A stretch of 64,000 bases of DNA from the NCBI RefSeq assembly GCF_000173075.1, contig NZ_ABVL01000012.1, forward strand, positions 124,001-188,000. The letters run 5' to 3'. The translations under genes were made by a program, and so were the position numbers. The stretch is from Chthoniobacter flavus Ellin428. Its GTDB lineage: Bacteria > Verrucomicrobiota > Verrucomicrobiia > Chthoniobacterales > Chthoniobacteraceae. Below, in pieces: positions 16,499 through 24,690 of the stretch (its first letter is position 1; each line of letters opens with the position of its first letter). The notes beneath the pieces were generated by a model. The model was not told the DNA's origin and searched no databases. It saw only the letters and a program-made list of their open reading frames with translations.

Positions 16499-16803
16499 TT
16501 GTTGCGTTCATAAGCTTCCCACCATCGTGGCTTCGAGCGATCCAATGAGGGATCGATCAGTGCCCGGAAATAGGTGGTGTCGATGCTGTTCCGCTCCAGT
16601 GCGGCGTAAAGAAAACTGCGCCCGTCGTCGGCGTGTTTGGGGAGCGCCCATTTAGCCGCGTCCCACGGGAGTCGAATCAGCTCATCCGGTGCTTCTGACT
16701 TCAGACGGAGTAGCATCAGTGTGATGTCCTCGGGGAATTTCGACGGTTTTCCCCAATCTAGAAGATCGGTTATCGGACAGTCACCTGGCGATCCCATTGA
16801 CAT
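16492..16803 (-). CDS. Cassette protein of unknown function
   Basis: 103 residues starting MSMGSPGDCPITDLLDWGKP with a following FPEDITLMLLRLK helix. I recall similar openings (GDxPIxDLL) in other uncharacterised small proteins but know no function. The stop is in the attC arm. Confidence 0.65.
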   Translation of the reverse strand: MSMGSPGDCPITDLLDWGKPSKFPEDITLMLLRLKSEAPDELIRLPWDAAKWALPKHADDGRSFLYAALERNSIDTTYFRALIDPSLDRSKPRWWEAYERNKT

Positions 16804-16822
16804 ATGCAGGTGTAGTAAAAAG

Positions 16823-16984
16823 GCCTAACGAAAGGAGCTCAGCCGATAAAGCGGTGGTGGCTCGGGCGGCGCAAAAGCGATTCGGTTTGTCCATGGAATG
16901 AGTAATAGGTGTTCCGGGGGGGGGCATTTTGTTCATCATCCACGCTGAGGAATTCCAGTTCTTGAGGGGGGCGCTATGTCAGAG
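16823..16984 (-). repeat. Composite attC-like site (two families fused)
   Basis: Starts GCCTAACGAAAGGAGCTC and AGCCGATAAAGCGGTGGTGG, as in the site at 28746, then continues into GAGGAATTCCAGTTCTTGAG of another family and ends GTCAGAGAGTCGC. A G9 run sits between. Confidence 0.6.
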
Positions 16985-17377
16985 AGTCGCTGAGGTAAAC
17001 CATCCTACAATCGGGTTCAGGCGAAACGAAACTGGGGGTTGCCAGGTGCCGGCGGCCATCGCATCGCCGTCGGCGGCTGCTTTTTCCATGGTCGTGTGGC
17101 AGGTCCCGCCCGCGTAAGAACCGTCGGGAAGCAGATCGATGTGATCGCCATGAAGCGCTTTGAATTCCTCGTATTCGCGAATGGCCCTGGTGGCCTCCTC
17201 GTCGCTCAAGCTATGGACCGTGAATTTCCGATCATGGACGGTGTCGTCGCAAATTTCGAAATAGCAGAGGCGTCCTCGCCAGATCGCGAACCCTGAAAGG
17301 ATGCCGTCGTAGTATCCGTCAATCCAGCGAAAGATCAGTTCGCTGGATTTGATTTCGGTCCCTTCAATCGTTTTCAC
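16979..17377 (-). CDS. Cassette protein of unknown function
   Basis: 132 residues from GTG 17377 (VKTIEGTEIKSSEL). An upstream ATG at 17422 would add residues encoded by attC-like DNA. Notable is FRWIDGYYDGILSGFAIW followed by LCYFEICDD, a beta-rich pattern. The last codons overlap the composite attC site. Confidence 0.6.
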   Translation of the reverse strand: MKTIEGTEIKSSELIFRWIDGYYDGILSGFAIWRGRLCYFEICDDTVHDRKFTVHSLSDEEATRAIREYEEFKALHGDHIDLLPDGSYAGGTCHTTMEKAAADGDAMAAGTWQPPVSFRLNPIVGWFTSATL

Positions 17378-17379
17378 GG

Positions 17380-17496
17380 AAGGCTCCGGAATGCCATCTC
17401 CTGAGGAGGCTTTTGGGTTCATGCGCTGTTGTGGCCTGAAGTGTTCCTTGGCACGGGCGTGGGGATCAACGCTGCCAGCTCAGCGCGGCTGGGACT
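17380..17496 (-). repeat. Degenerate composite attC region
   Basis: An AATGCCATCTCCTGAGGAGG remnant, then GATCAACGCTGCCAGC and TCAGCGCGGCTGGGACTGG as a short complete site (17464-17496). Confidence 0.45.
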
Positions 17497-17791
17497 GGAG
17501 AACGCGACCGATGCATTGGTTCATTTGCCGCTGCTCCCGGAAGGCGAGATAAACGACGACCGCGGTGGCTGCGAGCGAGAGGAGTGTGAAACTGACGAGT
17601 CCGAGCGTGCTTACGCCAAGGAAAGCGGCGGCAATGAGGATGGAGTAGGAAATGACGTAATGGTTGTGGCGTTTGCGGTACGATTCGTCCTCGCGCAGGA
17701 GACGCTGGTGAGTGCCGCGATACGTGGCGAAACGTTTTCCGGGCGGGATGCGGTCGAGCCCCGGTGTGGATTGGAAGGTCTCCCATTTCAT
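17480..17791 (-). CDS. Cassette-borne small membrane protein
   Basis: 103 residues: a basic first half (RFATYRGTHQRLLREDESYR) followed by two adjacent membrane helices (YVISYSILIAAAFLGV and LGLVSFTLLSLAATAVVVYL). No family is recognised. Confidence 0.6.
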   Translation of the reverse strand: MKWETFQSTPGLDRIPPGKRFATYRGTHQRLLREDESYRKRHNHYVISYSILIAAAFLGVSTLGLVSFTLLSLAATAVVVYLAFREQRQMNQCIGRVLQSQPR

Positions 17792-17847
17792 GGCCGTGCG
17801 ACTGGAGTTGCGAGCCTGGATGCGGTTTGCCGAAACTACTCGGAAGC

Positions 17848-17933
17848 GCCTGACGACGCAAGTTCAGCGGCAGCAATGCGAGGTAGCAACGCTCGGAAAT
17901 TCCCGTTCCGGAGGAGGCCATTGTTGCTCAGGC
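17848..17933 (-). repeat. Two attC-like sites in tandem without a gene
   Basis: 17848-17889 runs GCCTGACGACGCAAG to GTAGCAACG. 17883-17933 runs TAGCAACGCTCGG through AAATTCCCGTTCCGGAGG to GTTGCTCAGGC. They share the overlapping core. Confidence 0.55.
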
Positions 17934-18269
17934 AATCCTGCGCTCAGCCAAAAATGAAATTCCTGCCGCGTGCGCCAGGAGTCGAAGGGCTCGTTCCGAA
18001 TCGACGCCATGAAGATAAAGTAAAAGCCGAGCTTCTGGAAAATGTGGTTCAGTAAAACGCTCATCCGGTGGATCGCTCTGCTCATCGAAAAGTGGGTTGG
18101 CATTTTGCCGCAGCTGAAGCGACTGTCCGCTGCCGAGAGAACCACGATAGTACGGTCCGATGTACAAACTGTCGTGGGCTTCCAAACGGACGCCTAACAT
18201 TTGCTCGACTGCAAGGCGCGCGTTCCCCAAGTCGCCATCGGCAAATCCAAAAACAGTCGTGACGTTCAT
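17928..18269 (-). CDS. Cassette protein of unknown function
   Basis: 113 residues (MNVTTVFGFADGDLGNARLA, then LYIGPYYRGSLGSGQSLQL). Soluble alpha/beta composition. The opening hydrophobic strand followed by an acidic helix recalls small immunity-type proteins, but this is only a resemblance. Confidence 0.6.
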   Translation of the reverse strand: MNVTTVFGFADGDLGNARLAVEQMLGVRLEAHDSLYIGPYYRGSLGSGQSLQLRQNANPLFDEQSDPPDERFTEPHFPEARLLLYLHGVDSERALRLLAHAAGISFLAERRIA

Positions 18270-18271
18270 GG

Positions 18272-18303
18272 GCGCCTGCTATGGTCTAGACTTTATGGCC
18301 GCC
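18272..18303 (-). repeat. Short attC-like site
   Basis: GCGCCTGCTATGGTC followed by GACTTTATGGCCGC; a similar short form is at 23967-23989. Confidence 0.4.
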
Positions 18304-18486
18304 CTCTCCCGGAGCGCCGGAAGCTTGGAAGGTGCGGGGAAGGAAGGCCTCGCCGCGGCAATCGTAGACGTGAAGCAACGTCTTCGAGCCTTCGTGAGTC
18401 AGCTCGAAACGAAAAAGGCCGTCGTGGTCGCGATAGTCGAGAACCTCGCCTCGGGCTGTAAGGGTCACTGAAAAATCGTCTTTCAT
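18286..18486 (-). CDS. Small cassette protein, function unknown
   Basis: 66 residues (MKDDFSVTLTARGEVLDYRD) alternating hydrophobic and charged residues like a small beta barrel. The start follows a clear attC site by about 17 bases. Confidence 0.55.
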   Translation of the reverse strand: MKDDFSVTLTARGEVLDYRDHDGLFRFELTHEGSKTLLHVYDCRGEAFLPRTFQASGAPGEGGHKV

Positions 18487-18502
18487 GGAGGAGCGTAGCG
18501 AC

Positions 18503-18533
18503 GCCTAACGCTCCCGCGGCGTTTGGCTAAGGG
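18503..18533 (-). repeat. Short attC-like site
   Basis: GCCTAACGCTCCCGC followed by GGCGTTTGGCTAAGGG. Confidence 0.6.
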
Positions 18534-18856
18534 ACGGTCGAATCATCGGGCCAATCGAGGTTGAGGGATTTGCATAGGGGGCAGGTCGTCTCGATCGATC
18601 CATCCAGCGGACCGCCACAACGGTGACAGGTGTTTGGGGTGGTGGTGACGTGCATCAGGGTTCCCTTGGCATCGCGGAGATCGATGCCCGTGAGTTCGCG
18701 GAGAACGCGGATCGCCTCGATCCTGCCGCGAGAACGCCGAAAGGCAGTCGCGATCTTCGCCTGCTCGGATGCGCCGATGACGGGAACGGAAAAAGACGCC
18801 CCACATCGAGGGCAGTCAACCGGATGCATCGAAATCTTGGATCGGCCGGCGCTCAT
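18527..18856 (-). CDS. Zinc-ribbon protein with an L7/L12 C-terminal-like segment
   Basis: 109 residues. The N-terminal CPRCG and the C-terminal CHRCGG plus CPLC form one or two zinc ribbons. Between them GRIEAIRVLRELTGIDLRDA matches the pattern of the ribosomal L7/L12 C-terminal helix pair. ATG 18826 (MHPVDCPRCG) is an alternative start. The combination suggests ribosome or nucleic-acid contact, but the role is unknown. Confidence 0.68.
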   Translation of the reverse strand: MSAGRSKISMHPVDCPRCGASFSVPVIGASEQAKIATAFRRSRGRIEAIRVLRELTGIDLRDAKGTLMHVTTTPNTCHRCGGPLDGSIETTCPLCKSLNLDWPDDSTVP

Positions 18857-18886
18857 GGCTCAGATCGCGCGTGGAGAGTTACCTCT

Positions 18887-18934
18887 CGCCTCCATGCTGC
18901 GGCGCATTGACGGTCCAGGGTTGGGTGTAGGCGA
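18887..18934 (-). repeat. attC-like site
   Basis: CGCCTCCATGCTGCGGCGC followed by GGGTTGGGTGTAGGCGATTCG; the left core is altered. Confidence 0.45.
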
Positions 18935-18948
18935 TTCGTTCATGGGGG

Positions 18949-19278
18949 CTAGTCGTCGTGGTGAAACTCGGTAGGGCTGGTGTAAATCTCACCGTCGTCT
19001 CCACGGACTTGTGCGTCGAGCTGCTGCGCAATCGAGAGCATTTTGTTGATGATCGCCGAATCTGGGTTCTTTGAGAAGATGGTGCCCTGAAACCAGTCGA
19101 GCCATGGTTCGGGATGCTCGGAGCAGCCACTCCAACGAGCAAAGTGGGAACCGTTCTGAGGGTCGAGCGTCAGTTCGGGGTCGGATGAAACGTAGTTCAA
19201 CCACTCGTCGGAGGAAATCTGGTGGGCCAGATTGTTGTAGTGGTCCGCTCCGCGCACAATATGAAGGTCGTAGCCCAT
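18949..19278 (-). CDS. Conserved hypothetical cassette protein
   Basis: 109 residues opening with MGYDLHIVRGADHYNNLAHQ and SSDEWLNYVSSDPEL. This opening (MxYDLxIxR...W) is widespread in uncharacterised bacterial proteins. It ends in a His/Asp-rich tail. No function is known to me. Confidence 0.7.
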   Translation of the reverse strand: MGYDLHIVRGADHYNNLAHQISSDEWLNYVSSDPELTLDPQNGSHFARWSGCSEHPEPWLDWFQGTIFSKNPDSAIINKMLSIAQQLDAQVRGDDGEIYTSPTEFHHDD

Positions 19279-19334
19279 GAGGGTCGTCTCGAATCGAGTG
19301 GGTTCTCCTTCGATTAGAGGTGACGCAGAGCGAC

Positions 19335-19432
19335 GCTTAACGAGCCCAACCTCGCCACAGCGGGAGACGGGCCTGTGAACGCGTCGAATGCGGGAGAGAG
19401 TTCCCGGAACGTTCGTTGCAGCGGGTTAGGCG
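19335..19432 (-). repeat. attC-like site, long CGGCGGG-hairpin family
   Basis: GCTTAACGAGCCC, then CGCCACAGCGGGAGACGGG, then the CGCGTCGAATGCGGGAGAGAG arm, ending GCAGCGGGTTAGGCGAC. Confidence 0.8.
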
Positions 19433-19794
19433 ACTTGGTCATCGATTCGGTGCACGATTATGGAGTCGCCGAAGCCGTGTGCTGTGAAAGCCTCCGGCCC
19501 TGAATAGTCCGACTCGCGAAGCGAAATGGAAATGCGCGAATCGTCCTCAAATATGATGGTCAGTGCCTCGCTGTCCTGCGTGTTGACGCTCCGCACGCGT
19601 TTGGCAATCTGCTCGCAAATGGCGTTCCGAAAACGGTTGTCGCCGGTTCGAGTGGTCAATCCTCCGGCCTGCACAGTCATTGGCATGCAGATGCTAAATC
19701 CGTGGCCGTCGAACTCGAGTTGGAGGTAATCCTGAATGAACGTTACGGCTCCCAGTTGTTCGCCTTCGAGTTGTTGGAATGAGCCGCTCGTCAT
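19426..19794 (-). CDS. Cassette protein of unknown function
   Basis: 122 residues, beta-rich. FIQDYLQLEFDGHGFSICMP, then a short helix, then ALTIIFEDDSRISISLRESD and FTAHGFGDSIIVHR. The stop lies in the attC arm. No family name can be given. Confidence 0.65.
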   Translation of the reverse strand: MTSGSFQQLEGEQLGAVTFIQDYLQLEFDGHGFSICMPMTVQAGGLTTRTGDNRFRNAICEQIAKRVRSVNTQDSEALTIIFEDDSRISISLRESDYSGPEAFTAHGFGDSIIVHRIDDQVA

Positions 19795-19814
19795 CAGGTG
19801 GCGCGTGTTGAGTC

Positions 19815-19845
19815 GCTCAACGCCTGCAGCGCGTTAATGGGCGTT
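19815..19845 (-). repeat. Short attC-like site
   Basis: GCTCAACGCCTGCAGCGCG followed by TTAATGGGCGTT. Confidence 0.55.
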
Positions 19846-20166
19846 GCAGAATTCATCGGACCAAATCTCGACGCTCATGGCAAAGCCAACAATGGGAATA
19901 TAGCGGACGAGACAAAACAGATCAGACTCGCGTCCATCTTGGGCGACGACAGTGACGATGTATGGTGTGCTCGTGGCCGCTTTCCAAACTGAACCAAGGT
20001 CGGAAAAGCCATCAAAGCGTCGAATGCGGGTGATTGAAGCGCCGTTCTTCCTGAAAGCTTGGTGGATTTTGAGGCGAGAGCTCCAGCACAACGTAACTCT
20101 GCTCAGCAAGTAAACAGAAGGAGCTCCTATGCCCAGTACCATCATGAATTGTTGAACTCCGTTCAT
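19834..20166 (-). CDS. Cassette-borne membrane-anchored protein
   Basis: 110 residues with an N-terminal membrane helix (FMMVLGIGAPSVYLLSRV), a basic cytoplasmic stretch, and a second hydrophobic strand region (RYIPIVGFAMSVEIW). Function unknown. Confidence 0.55.
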   Translation of the reverse strand: MNGVQQFMMVLGIGAPSVYLLSRVTLCWSSRLKIHQAFRKNGASITRIRRFDGFSDLGSVWKAATSTPYIVTVVAQDGRESDLFCLVRYIPIVGFAMSVEIWSDEFCNAH

Positions 20167-20183
20167 GGGACACGCGTAGCGAT

Positions 20184-20296
20184 GCCTAACGCCCCCAATC
20201 CCGCCGTGGCGGGAGACTGCGGAGGGACTGCGCGGTGGGTTCCTCGGGGAGCAGCAGGCATAACGGCCCGGAGGAGCTCGCAGCGCTTAGGCCTTG
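20184..20296 (-). repeat. Composite attC-like site
   Basis: GCCTAACGCCCCC and CCCGCCGTGGCGGGAGACTG join to GGTTCCTCGGGGAGCAGCAG and GCCCGGAGGAGCTCGC, ending GCTTAGGCC. The same composite recurs at 36257-36429. Confidence 0.7.
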
Positions 20297-20637
20297 GATT
20301 CATTGGTAATCCTCATGCAGCCCCATCCGTCGGCCTCGCCGCCGACTGACTCCGCCTGCTGAGTAAGGGTGAATTCCGTAGCGGTGATATCGGCGTGCGT
20401 AGGAACCATGTAACGTTTCACGATCGTCTCCCACATCTCTCGCTCTTCATAGTAGGAAATACAAACCTTCAGTTCTCGGTCATCGACGATCTCAGCGAAA
20501 GCAAGCGCCTGACGCCGCTCGGGAAAGGCAAAACAGAAATCTACAATTCGTGGCTGTGTGAGCGAGTCGCCACCATCGCGCATCTTTCGGAGCACGGCTC
20601 CGTTCTCATCGTCTGGGATTTCGGATGGCGCGCTCAT
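20287..20637 (-). CDS. RraB-like regulator of RNase E family protein
   Basis: 116 residues with the RraB (DUF1260) pattern: DDENGAVLRKMRDGGDSLTQ, then RIVDFCFAFPERRQALAFAE, and at the end ESVGGEADGWGCMRI, comparable to the EYDGWG motif of E. coli RraB. RraB binds RNase E and alters its cleavage pattern. The host carries an RNase E/G gene at 4.3 kb, but partnership is conjecture. Confidence 0.72.
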   Translation of the reverse strand: MSAPSEIPDDENGAVLRKMRDGGDSLTQPRIVDFCFAFPERRQALAFAEIVDDRELKVCISYYEEREMWETIVKRYMVPTHADITATEFTLTQQAESVGGEADGWGCMRITNESKA

Positions 20638-20639
20638 AG

Positions 20640-20818
20640 GCCTAACGTGTAGTAGGCTTCATTTTTGAAGCCATCAGATTTTAGGGCATTCGTTTTGGAG
20701 CCTAATTCGGGGAGTGGAGCGGCCAAGGTCTGCGTTCGAGCCCTCCATTTTCACGATTGCCGCAAATCGTTCATCATCCATGCTCCGAAATTCCAGTTCT
20801 TGGGGAGGCCGCGTTGGG
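20640..20818 (-). repeat. Composite attC-like site with TAGTAGGCTTC hairpin
   Basis: GCCTAACGTGTAGTAGGCTTC and TTTTTGAAGCC form a hairpin. After 100 bases an AAATTCCAGTTCTTGGGG site follows. Hairpin copies are at 34260 and 37734. Confidence 0.6.
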
Positions 20819-21244
20819 TGCCGAAAAACCATGTGGATGAGCTTTCTTCATTTCTCCTTCGGGATACCAAGCAATATCCGTCACTCTCGGTTCGCTCGCG
20901 AGCACGGAATGGAAGTCGATGGTCAATCGCTCCAACTCGCGCTGGCCTGCGGTCGTCCAACGCTGAAGCCAGGCGAAAGAGTGGTGATGGAAATGCGCGA
21001 GCCAGGCTGAGTCATCCTCCCGCGGCCCCCACCCACTCAATCCAATCCAAAAGCGCTTGCCGGCACGTTCGGCAAAGGCGACGACGCCCCAATCCTCCTG
21101 GCACAACTCACTCTCGATGGACGCTCCGCTGACGCGCTCTAACAACGAGACAAACCACCCGGCTCCGGCGACAGAAAGAATACCGTCCTCGTCCGAAACG
21201 CGAACGAACTCCGCCGGATAGCAAAAGGTAACATTAGTGCGCAT
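20774..21244 (-). CDS. Cassette protein of unknown function
   Basis: 156 residues from ATG 21244 (MRTNVTFCYPAEF). A central region WGVVAFAERAGKRFWIGLSG is followed by a His-rich helix (LAHFHHHSFAWL). The last 12 residues are encoded by the attC site, so the native stop may be displaced. Confidence 0.6.
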   Translation of the reverse strand: MRTNVTFCYPAEFVRVSDEDGILSVAGAGWFVSLLERVSGASIESELCQEDWGVVAFAERAGKRFWIGLSGWGPREDDSAWLAHFHHHSFAWLQRWTTAGQRELERLTIDFHSVLASEPRVTDIAWYPEGEMKKAHPHGFSAPNAASPRTGISEHG

Positions 21245-21253
21245 AGGTGAAGC

Positions 21254-21397
21254 GGCCAACGCTCGCAAGCTCAGTCACGGCGTAGGCTGACTGCCGGCGC
21301 ACTGCTTCCGCGACAGCGCCTCCGCCGAACGCCGGAGGCGCACAATGCAGGTCGAGGGGAAACATGGCGACAATTCGGGGCAGCGCATGGTCAGACG
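21254..21397 (-). repeat. attC-like site with 60-bp repeat unit
   Basis: GGCCAACGCTCGCAAGCTC at the left and GCGCATGGTCAGACG at the right. Between them is one unit (GCCGGAGGCGCACAATGCAGG, ACATGGCGACAATTC) of the minisatellite expanded at 29541-29722. Confidence 0.65.
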
Positions 21398-21960
21398 TGT
21401 CCGGCCGCATCGGAGTTGATGATGGACTCATCGAAGAACCTGACAAGGTGGCTGCCGACGTAGTCGGTGAAGCAAGGAAAAGTGGATCGATAGTAACAGT
21501 TCCAATAGCTGACGATGCGACTACGCGTCTGTCTGTAAAACGCTTCGTTTTCGTGGAGCCACCGTCCGAGGGCAAGGCGGTCGAAAAGCTCGCGGCGATC
21601 CCAAATGTATCGAAGAAGCTCGATGACATACTCGCCGCAGAGTGCCACGACGTAAGCGATGATCCAAGCGGAGTCGAAGGCAGTGAGTGAACGAAGAAAC
21701 CGCTCCCGCACGTATCCGTCGTGATGGCGGGTGAACCAACACGCAACGATGGAAAGCTCTGTGTCGTGCAGGGCTCGGAACGCGTTGTCGGATGGGCGCG
21801 GGAAGTAGATGCGGCAAGGAATGAGCAAAGTCTCGCCACCGCACGAAACGGTAAACGGCTCGCTACAAGCATGCTCGGAGCTTGAAAGTAGGATCGGTGA
21901 AAGTCCGCTGACCGTCGCAGCCAGACAGGCCGGAAAAGCAGCGGTTACGGTGTCGTTCAT
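21391..21960 (-). CDS. Cassette protein of unknown function
   Basis: 189 residues, one of the longest cassette proteins here. An N-terminal beta-rich half (GGETLLIPCRIYFPRPSDNA) is followed by an aromatic helical half (GEYVIELLRYIWDRRELFDR, YWNCYYRSTFPCFTDYVGSH). The stop is in the attC right arm. I recognise no family. Confidence 0.65.
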   Translation of the reverse strand: MNDTVTAAFPACLAATVSGLSPILLSSSEHACSEPFTVSCGGETLLIPCRIYFPRPSDNAFRALHDTELSIVACWFTRHHDGYVRERFLRSLTAFDSAWIIAYVVALCGEYVIELLRYIWDRRELFDRLALGRWLHENEAFYRQTRSRIVSYWNCYYRSTFPCFTDYVGSHLVRFFDESIINSDAAGHV

Positions 21961-21976
21961 AGCAGGGGCGAGGAAA

Positions 21977-22023
21977 CGCCCAAGGCGCCCAATCGCGCAG
22001 TTACCACGGCGTGAAGCATTTTA
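21977..22023 (-). repeat. Degenerate attC-like site
   Basis: CGCCCAAGGCGCCCAATCGCG then CACGGCGTGAAGC; cores poorly kept. Confidence 0.35.
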
Positions 22024-22508
22024 GAAATGGAGGTTTGGATTGCCGGACCACGACAGGCGCTCCTGTCTTTCGCTCGGCGTCAGTTCATCCGACAACGCCC
22101 AGACATGGTGCCAGACGATTTCCGCGGCGGGAATTTGTGTCGGTTCGCCTTCGCTCGGGAGAGGGCAGGCCGTGGTGGAAGAAAGCTTATCCCACATGGT
22201 CGGGAAATTCTCTCGTAAAAAGCGCTGGCCCGAAGGCAGATCCGCAAAGGCCATTTTCCCGATGGGACATAACCCTCCCGAGACATACTCCTCCCACGAA
22301 TAGATCCTCGATTCGGCACCGCTGCCCCCTCGATTTCCAGGCGTTCCAGCGCATGCGAGGTCAGCGAGAGCGCTTCATCCGATGACGCCGCATGGCATTT
22401 CAGTGCCGGGAATCCATCCACGGTGACTTCGAACCCGCCGCCGGGCGCTTTGCTCATGTGGACCGTGAACCAGCGCTTTCGTAAATCGGCAGATGTATCT
22501 GCTTTCAT
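22021..22508 (-). pseudogene. Cassette protein of unknown function, frameshifted
   Basis: The first frame gives MKADTSADLRKRWFTVHMSK to REGYVPSGK. The second continues MAFADLPSGQRFLRENF to a stop at 22021. Adding one base to the TTTT run at 22254-22257 joins them into a protein of about 162 residues. It may be an assembly error. No known family. Confidence 0.6.
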
Positions 22509-22584
22509 TGAAAAGGTGGGCGTTTGATGCCGAGGATCTTGAGTGAGTTGGTTTCGTTCTCAGGGTTGGCATATGACGGGCGGG

Positions 22585-22851
22585 TCAGTGACGACGCGGT
22601 ATGATGCGCCACCGGCCTGAGATCGCGACGAGCAGAAAGTAGATGACGCCCAGTATCATGAGGATGTCGCCGATGTGCAGACGCCTGGGGCTAAAATCGC
22701 CGAAGTGGTAGTGCCGGATGGTACGGTCGACCTCGAAGCCTACATAGCAAGCCGCCCCGCTCGCAATGCTGAGGATGGCGAGGAGGATGCGCCAGGGAGT
22801 GCGTAGTCGGCTCGATGGCATTGGCTTAGGATTGTTCCGGTTCCTGGTCAT
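22585..22851 (-). CDS. Cassette-borne small membrane protein, second of a pair
   Basis: 88 residues with two membrane helices (WRILLAILSIASGAACYVGF and IGDILMILGVIYFLLVAISG) and a basic tail. Its ATG follows the TGA of the upstream gene directly, so the two are one operon within a cassette. No attC separates it from the gene downstream. Confidence 0.6.
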   Translation of the reverse strand: MTRNRNNPKPMPSSRLRTPWRILLAILSIASGAACYVGFEVDRTIRHYHFGDFSPRRLHIGDILMILGVIYFLLVAISGRWRIIPRRH

Positions 22852-23385
22852 TCAGATGACACGATTGGGATTTTGGCTGCGGCGAGCAAATCGCGGAAAG
22901 GCCCGGCGGGTTGCACGTGAGGAACCGTCCGAATGGGAGCTTGCAGCGCGTCGCGCTCCCAGCTGCGATGCAAGAGAGCAAGCAGCCCCTGCGGCGAACG
23001 CCAGGAGCGCCCAAACCCAGTGGTATGCCGCACCCCAACCGGGGCCGACGGCGGGAAACTCGTGGCTAACGCCGTCGCGGACAAAGCGACCCTGATAGAA
23101 AACAAAGTCGAAGAAAAATCCCTTGCCGCGACCCATGCGAAACTCCGGCAAGCTAGCAGGCTGCTGCAAAGCCTGGAATGAATGGAATGGATAGACCGAG
23201 CCGTTGTTGGGACGCCACGCCGACCAAGTGAACAGTTCCGGGCGTGACGGTTGCCCGGTCTGAGAGATGGTGTGCCACTCGCCGTCGTTGATGCCCTGGG
23301 CTGCAAGTCCGCAAGCGGAGAGCAAGCAGCCTACGATCAATAAGGCAATGCCAAAGCTAAGGAGCATCGTTTTGAACATACGCAT
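22852..23385 (-). CDS. Cassette-borne membrane protein, first of a pair
   Basis: 177 residues. The N-terminal hydrophobic segment ends in GCLLSACGLAA; two Cys there could make it a lipoprotein, but the lipobox is not convincing. A soluble aromatic middle (GKGFFFDFVFYQGRFV) follows, then a second helix (WVWALLAFAAGAACSLA) and an Arg/Ser-rich tail. It is coupled to the 88-residue membrane protein downstream. Confidence 0.6.
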   Translation of the reverse strand: MRMFKTMLLSFGIALLIVGCLLSACGLAAQGINDGEWHTISQTGQPSRPELFTWSAWRPNNGSVYPFHSFQALQQPASLPEFRMGRGKGFFFDFVFYQGRFVRDGVSHEFPAVGPGWGAAYHWVWALLAFAAGAACSLASQLGARRAASSHSDGSSRATRRAFPRFARRSQNPNRVI

Positions 23386-23392
23386 GGAAGTC

Positions 23393-23501
23393 GCCTACGC
23401 CCTCAATTCCGCAGTCGTGGGAGACACGCAGGTTGAAAGGTAGTGGCGGTGGGAAGCTCAAGCCGTGACGCGGAGGCGTGTTGGTAGCGTCTGGATAGGC
23501 G
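23393..23501 (-). repeat. attC-like site, long family
   Basis: GCCTACGCCCTCAATTCCGC, GTCGTGGGAGAC, then a diverged terminal region, ending GTCTGGATAGGCGC. Confidence 0.65.
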
Positions 23502-23504
23502 CAT

Positions 23505-23966
23505 TCAATTCGGTGGGGGTGACCATGTGCGATTTCGGATCCGCTCGGCTTCGGCGGATACTTGCGAAAGGTATGCGTCAGGTGGGTTGTGAAATGCACT
23601 GTAATCCCTCACTGCATTTTCAGCGAATGGCAAGGCCTCCTCGAAGCGATATTGCGCAGCCAAAATCTGCGCCAGGATGCGATTATAGCACCCACGTGCC
23701 TCCAAGTCTTTCACAGTCTCGCCGGACGACAGGCTGAGCGCCGCACGAGCATGGTGTTCAGCAGCGTGGAGCAGTGCACAAAATAGATACAGGCTGGAAG
23801 CGTAGTTATGTGCACTGGCCAGTTCTGGTTGGAGCCCGGCATGCTCCTCAAGCAGTTCGATGATTTCGAGCTGCAGTGGGATGGCACCTTTGTAGTCCTT
23901 CTCCGCTTTAAGGTTCGAGCGCTGCGCAGACAGCTCACCGATCCGTAGTCGAACAGATGGGTTCAT
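23505..23966 (-). CDS. TPR-like helical cassette protein
   Basis: 153 residues of helical hairpins: LEIIELLEEHAGLQPELASA, LYLFCALLHAAEHHARAALS, AQILAAQYRFEEALPFAENA, the spacing of tetratricopeptide repeats. It is probably a binding protein. A second TPR-like cassette is at 36423. Confidence 0.68.
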   Translation of the reverse strand: MNPSVRLRIGELSAQRSNLKAEKDYKGAIPLQLEIIELLEEHAGLQPELASAHNYASSLYLFCALLHAAEHHARAALSLSSGETVKDLEARGCYNRILAQILAAQYRFEEALPFAENAVRDYSAFHNPPDAYLSQVSAEAERIRNRTWSPPPN

Positions 23967-23989
23967 GCGCCTAGACTTGATGGCTGCCC
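23967..23989 (-). repeat. Short attC-like site at the edge of the inserted region
   Basis: GCGCCTAGACTTGATGGCTG; the last site before about 4 kb without attC. Confidence 0.4.
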
Positions 23990-24690
23990 TCTTCTGGTGC
24001 GCAGCGAGTTGGGAAACGCAAAGTGGTTTGCTTGCGGGAGAGGCTGGGGCGCGGGTGGCGCGGCAATGCCGTGCGGAGCGGCCGGTGCGGGGTCACTGCC
24101 GAGGCGGCGGTGTACGGGACAAGCGGCGGCTGGTCCCGGGGCGAGCCCGAAGCAAGGGCACCCATGAATGAGCCAACAAAGGACAAGCACGCCATGAAAA
24201 ACTCCCTACGCTTGGTCTGACTTGATGTCCACGCTCAAAACAGCACCGTGGGCCTGGGCCTAGGTAAAGGCGTAACAAATCGGCCGTCTCTCTCTCCCCA
24301 AAGATGGACGCCTCCGGCGTGCCGGTTTTGCCATGACGCTCGGAGATCGCCATCCACCAACTCCCTTCGCGCGGTGCGCCCTATGCCACTTCCTTTTGGT
24401 CTTTCCGTCAAGACCGAGCGCGGATTGCAGGGATCGGCCGATCTGAAGGTGGTATGGGAGAGCTTTGCGCGGGGAGACAAGGAAAAATAGGGGCAGCCGT
24501 AGACACAAACAATCGGGTATCGTTGGAGGCGACCGGACCAGCCACCCCACCACCGAAACGGAGTTTCGCCGGAAAGATGCGTGGCCAAAGCCCCACTTTG
24601 GTCACGAGGTGAACGAGGTGAAACGAGGTGAAACGAGGTGAAACGAGGTGAAGGGAAAGGACCGTGCAGGCACACCGCGCCGTCCAGTCG
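23990..24690. other. Gene-poor repeat-rich spacer
   Basis: No gene is supported. It contains a copy of GAGGCGGCGGTGTACGGGAC also seen at 8150, a spacer resembling promoter-proximal repeats, and at 24603-24652 four to five tandem copies of AAACGAGGTG. Confidence 0.5.
24603..24652. repeat. 10-bp tandem repeat AAACGAGGTG
   Basis: Four near-perfect copies plus a partial one, just beyond the 3' end of the histidine kinase gene. Confidence 0.8.

Noticed and set aside
24248..24490. 80-codon plus-strand frame before the histidine kinase
   Set aside because: Repeat-derived spacer sequence, no start signal, no family pattern; all six frames here look non-coding.
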